Source: JAVBKV01 sp031553885 (lineage in GTDB: Bacteria; Bacteroidota; Bacteroidia; Bacteroidales; Azobacteroidaceae). Taken from it: a DNA stretch of 64,000 nucleotides. Both the position numbers and the translations under genes were made by a program. The notes under the pieces were generated by a model. The model searched no databases. It had not been told where the DNA came from and saw only the letters and a list, made by a program, of their open reading frames with translations. The DNA lies in the NCBI GenBank assembly GCA_031553885.1, contig JAVBKV010000055.1, positions 1-64,000 of the forward strand, in the 5' to 3' direction. Shown here piece after piece: positions 61,424 to 64,000 of this stretch (within the stretch, counting starts at the first letter, position 1; each line of letters starts with the position of its first letter).

Positions 61424-62881
61424 ATGGAAGTCAAAGACTTAAAACCTTCCTCTATATGGAATTTCTTCGATCAGGTGACAAAAGTACCCCGTCCTTCCAA
61501 GAAAGAAGGTAAAATCATTCAATTTTTACTTGATTTTGCTGACAAACACGGGCTAAAAGCTGAAAAAGATGCTGCAGGAAACGTCCTGATCCGGAAAGAT
61601 GCTTCCGCGGGAAAGGAGAACCTAAAGAAAGTAATCCTGCAATCCCATGTCGACATGGTTTGCGAAAAAAATAACGATGTGACCCACGATTTTGAGAACG
61701 AGCCAATCCATACCTACATCGATGGAGACTGGGTCAAAGCAAAAGGAACAACACTGGGAGCCGACGATGGTATCGGAGTCGCTGCCGCCTTGGCTATCCT
61801 GGCGTCCAACGATCTCGCTCACGGTCCGCTGGAATGCCTGTTCACTACCGATGAAGAAACCGGCCTGACGGGAGCTTATGCGCTCCAACCGGGAGTATTG
61901 ACGGGAGAGATTCTGATTAACCTGGATACAGAAGAAGAGGGCGAATTTTATATTGGTTGCGCCGGAGGAATCGGAACCACAGCTACGTTTACTTATCAAA
62001 AAGAAAAAGCACCTGCAGGTTACTTCTGGTTTCAGGTACAAGTCAAAGGGCTTAACGGAGGACATTCCGGAAGCGAGATCGACAAAGGACTGGGCAATGC
62101 CAACAAAATCCTTACCCGCTACCTGTGGACACTAAAGAAGGAATGTCCGGTACTGATTGCCCGGATCGATGGAGGAAATTTACACAATGCCATTGCCCGG
62201 GAATCGGAAGCCATCGCCGGAATTCCCCTGAATTTCAAAGAGAAAGCCATCAGCCAGCTCAATATTCTGCAAGCTGAACTGGAAGCCGAACTGAAAACCG
62301 TAGACCCCGGAGTAAAACTTAGCTTAGCATCGACAGAAGCTCCAACAGATACCATCGATAAGAAAACGGGCGATAACCTGATTGCAGCCCTATATGCCTG
62401 TCCGCACGGTGTAATGGGCATGAGTTTTGATATCCCCGGATTGGTTGAAACTTCGACCAACCTGGCTTCCGTCAAAATGAAAGAAAATAATACGATCGTT
62501 ATCGGAACCAGTCAACGCAGTTCCACCAACTCCTTGAAAATAGACGTAGCCAATATGGTCACAGCTGTTTTCCGTTTAGCAGGAGCAAACGTAACGAATA
62601 ATGAAGGTTATCCGGGCTGGAGACCGAATGCAAATTCAGATATCCTGAAAATTTCCGAAAAAACATACGAAGATCTGTTTGGCAACAAACCGTTGATCAA
62701 AGCTATCCACGCCGGATTGGAATGCGGACTCTTCCTTGAAAAATATCCTCAACTGGATATGATTTCCTGTGGACCGACCATTTTAGGCGCCCACTCTCCT
62801 GAAGAGCGGATCCAGATTTCTACCGTAGATAAGTGGTGGAAGTTTTTGGTTGAGTTGCTAAAAGCAATTCCTGCCAAATAA
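61424..62881 (+). CDS. pepD: Aminoacyl-histidine dipeptidase (PepD, M20C)
   Basis: This cytoplasmic zinc dipeptidase cleaves Xaa-His dipeptides such as carnosine and many others. It has 485 residues, as expected. Zinc ligands and catalytic residues are in SHVDMVCEK near 73-81, GADDGIGVA near 112-120, DEETGLTGA near 143-151 and the terminal ISCGPTILGAHSPEE near 445-459. The central lid domain includes LNGGHSGSEIDKGLGNANK. The gene is followed by a long hairpin at 62912. Confidence 0.94.
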   Translation: MEVKDLKPSSIWNFFDQVTKVPRPSKKEGKIIQFLLDFADKHGLKAEKDAAGNVLIRKDASAGKENLKKVILQSHVDMVCEKNNDVTHDFENEPIHTYIDGDWVKAKGTTLGADDGIGVAAALAILASNDLAHGPLECLFTTDEETGLTGAYALQPGVLTGEILINLDTEEEGEFYIGCAGGIGTTATFTYQKEKAPAGYFWFQVQVKGLNGGHSGSEIDKGLGNANKILTRYLWTLKKECPVLIARIDGGNLHNAIARESEAIAGIPLNFKEKAISQLNILQAELEAELKTVDPGVKLSLASTEAPTDTIDKKTGDNLIAALYACPHGVMGMSFDIPGLVETSTNLASVKMKENNTIVIGTSQRSSTNSLKIDVANMVTAVFRLAGANVTNNEGYPGWRPNANSDILKISEKTYEDLFGNKPLIKAIHAGLECGLFLEKYPQLDMISCGPTILGAHSPEERIQISTVDKWWKFLVELLKAIPAK

Positions 62882-62911
62882 TAAAAGGGTGAAAGTTGCG
62901 TTATAGATAGT

Positions 62912-62959
62912 GTGTATAAGGATAATAAGGACTTTAGGTCCGTAATTATCCTTATACAC
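62912..62959. terminator. Long hairpin between pepD and the beta-helix lipoprotein gene
   Basis: GTGTATAAGGATAAT at 62912-62926 is the exact reverse complement of 62945-62959, with an inner GGAC/GTCC stem. It has no T run after it on the plus strand (CTATAATCTTT), so termination is uncertain; it could protect or separate transcripts. Confidence 0.55.
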
Positions 62960-62982
62960 CTATAATCTTTAAAACTCATTTC

Positions 62983-64000
62983 ATGAACAATCTGCGGCTG
63001 CTTTTTTACTCCCTGATCTTTTTTTTATTAACAGGAATCTTGCTTTCCTGTAACGAAGATTTTGAAGATTATTCTACCAGTCCCGGTGATATATTGTCAT
63101 TTTCCACAGATACACTTTCTTTTGATACCATCCTGACTACGGTCAACACTCCTATACTCCAGTTCATGGTATACAACAAAAATGAGAAACCTTTGCTTAT
63201 TTCATCCATCGACCTGACCAAGGCAGATGAAAGCGGATTTAAAATCAATGTGGACGGAGTAGCCGGAAACCATTTCGAAAATGTAAGGATCGGAGCTAAA
63301 GACAGTCTGTTTGTGTACGTCAATGTGAAAGCTTCCGAGAATGGACAAGTCACCCCCGTGGTAGTCAACGATTACGTGGTCTTCACCACCAACAATACCC
63401 GCCAGGAAATTGTGCTGGAAGCTTACGGACAAGATGTTTACCGTTGGAAAGGAGTTGTTCTGGAATCTGATACGACCTTAGAGAACGACAAGCCTTACCT
63501 GATCCACGACAGTTTAGAAATCAAGGAAGGGGTAACACTTACCCTGAAGGAAGGTACGACCTTATACATGCATGGAAAGGCTGATATAATCATACGGGGA
63601 ACGATTAAAGCTGTGGGAACGCTTCAAAAACCCGTAACAATCCGGGGCGACCGGACCGATTATATGCTAAACATCCCTTACGACCGGGTACCCGGACAAT
63701 GGGGAGGAATCCATTTCTCTGCTACCAGTTACGACAATGAAATGGAGTATACACACATCCGGAACGGAGTATATGGCATGAATTTCGAATTATCCGATCC
63801 CGGACGATCCAAACTGAAATTGAAAAATTCTATTCTGACCAATGTTTCAGGTCCTTTAGTCCATGCGCTGAATTGCAATATAGAAGCAGAAAACTGTGAA
63901 TTCTCCAATTCGAAAGAAGCATTACTGTACCTGGCTGGAGGGAAATACAGCTTTATCCATTGCACCCTCGCCAATTATTACATGTCGGCCCGGGAATACG
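62983..64000 (+). CDS. Right-handed beta-helix lipoprotein, C-terminus beyond the window
   Basis: The open frame runs from ATG at 62983 to the window end (339 codons). The N-terminus has a lipobox, LTGILLSC, with cysteine near residue 24. Residues about 30-160 form an immunoglobulin-like part (SFDTILTTVNTPILQFMVYN, VVNDYVVFTTNN). From about 180 the sequence changes to a right-handed beta-helix pattern: LIHDSLEIKEGVTLTLKEG, GTIKAVGTLQKPVTIRG, WGGIHFSATSYDNEMEYTHI. No catalytic motif is visible in the part seen. It may bind or cleave a polysaccharide at the surface; that is inference. Confidence 0.8.
   Translation, partial: MNNLRLLFYSLIFFLLTGILLSCNEDFEDYSTSPGDILSFSTDTLSFDTILTTVNTPILQFMVYNKNEKPLLISSIDLTKADESGFKINVDGVAGNHFENVRIGAKDSLFVYVNVKASENGQVTPVVVNDYVVFTTNNTRQEIVLEAYGQDVYRWKGVVLESDTTLENDKPYLIHDSLEIKEGVTLTLKEGTTLYMHGKADIIIRGTIKAVGTLQKPVTIRGDRTDYMLNIPYDRVPGQWGGIHFSATSYDNEMEYTHIRNGVYGMNFELSDPGRSKLKLKNSILTNVSGPLVHALNCNIEAENCEFSNSKEALLYLAGGKYSFIHCTLANYYMSAREY

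Noticed and set aside
1..64000. tRNA, rRNA, CRISPR, prophage or transposase genes
   Set aside because: Read through the gaps on both strands, I saw no cloverleaf with a GGTTCGAATCC-type arm, no spaced repeats and no transposase or integrase motifs. A short tRNA could still be missed without a scanner.

Overview
The window reads as chromosomal DNA of an obligately anaerobic, gut-type Bacteroidales. Three things point there: SusC/SusD outer-membrane pairs with a FecI/FecR-type regulator, promoters of the Bacteroidota form (TTTG-N19-21-TAnnTTTG), and lipoprotein families such as NigD, DUF4296 and BACON. A C-terminal domain of the type IX secretion kind and the gene order fit something near Odoribacter, Butyricimonas or Parabacteroides, but I cannot name the species. 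Coding density is very high and no gap between genes exceeds 300 bases. I found no rRNA, tRNA, CRISPR array, phage or IS element.

Region 1 (1-13986, all on the minus strand) is one long regulated locus. In transcription order it holds an ECF sigma factor, a FecR anti-sigma factor, a SusC transporter with an STN domain, SusD, a secreted protein with a type IX-like tail, a BACON plus endonuclease/exonuclease/phosphatase lipoprotein, a TlpA-type thioredoxin, a two-lobed aspartyl protease, and DsbD (cut by the window edge). There are no glycoside hydrolases. The content suggests uptake or processing of a non-glycan substrate together with extracytoplasmic thiol chemistry. This is the best candidate here for an undescribed system.

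Region 2 (14137-30698) is mostly housekeeping: aminopeptidase P, a HAD phosphatase, the operon sua5-sugar phosphotransferase-ClC channel-fmt, recJ-recQ, a GNAT acetyltransferase, a radical SAM plus glycosyltransferase pair, YqgE, a U32 peptidase and a DUF2721 membrane protein.

Region 3 (30701-42449) is metabolic and accessory: metA with a long palindrome over its promoter, a catalase gene broken by an internal deletion, a nitroreductase, a TrpB2-type enzyme, and an operon of TPR protein, sialate O-acetylesterase and an RbsD/FucU-like lipoprotein. It also holds a Tat-exported Gfo/Idh/MocA oxidoreductase next to a DUF1080 lipoprotein, which looks like a secreted 3-keto-glycoside pathway, and a methyltransferase.

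Region 4 (42576-64000) is again core: rpmH, the PASTA-rluD-ddl-acyltransferase-NigD-nadE run, a coiled-coil membrane protein, a TonB receptor, ileS, a DksA-like regulator, lspA with a translationally overlapping lipoprotein, cdd, a LysM glucosaminidase, a glycosyltransferase, a Skp-like chaperone, pepD, and the start of a beta-helix lipoprotein. Two related AT-rich inverted-repeat elements lie at 40404-40495 and 50333-50500.
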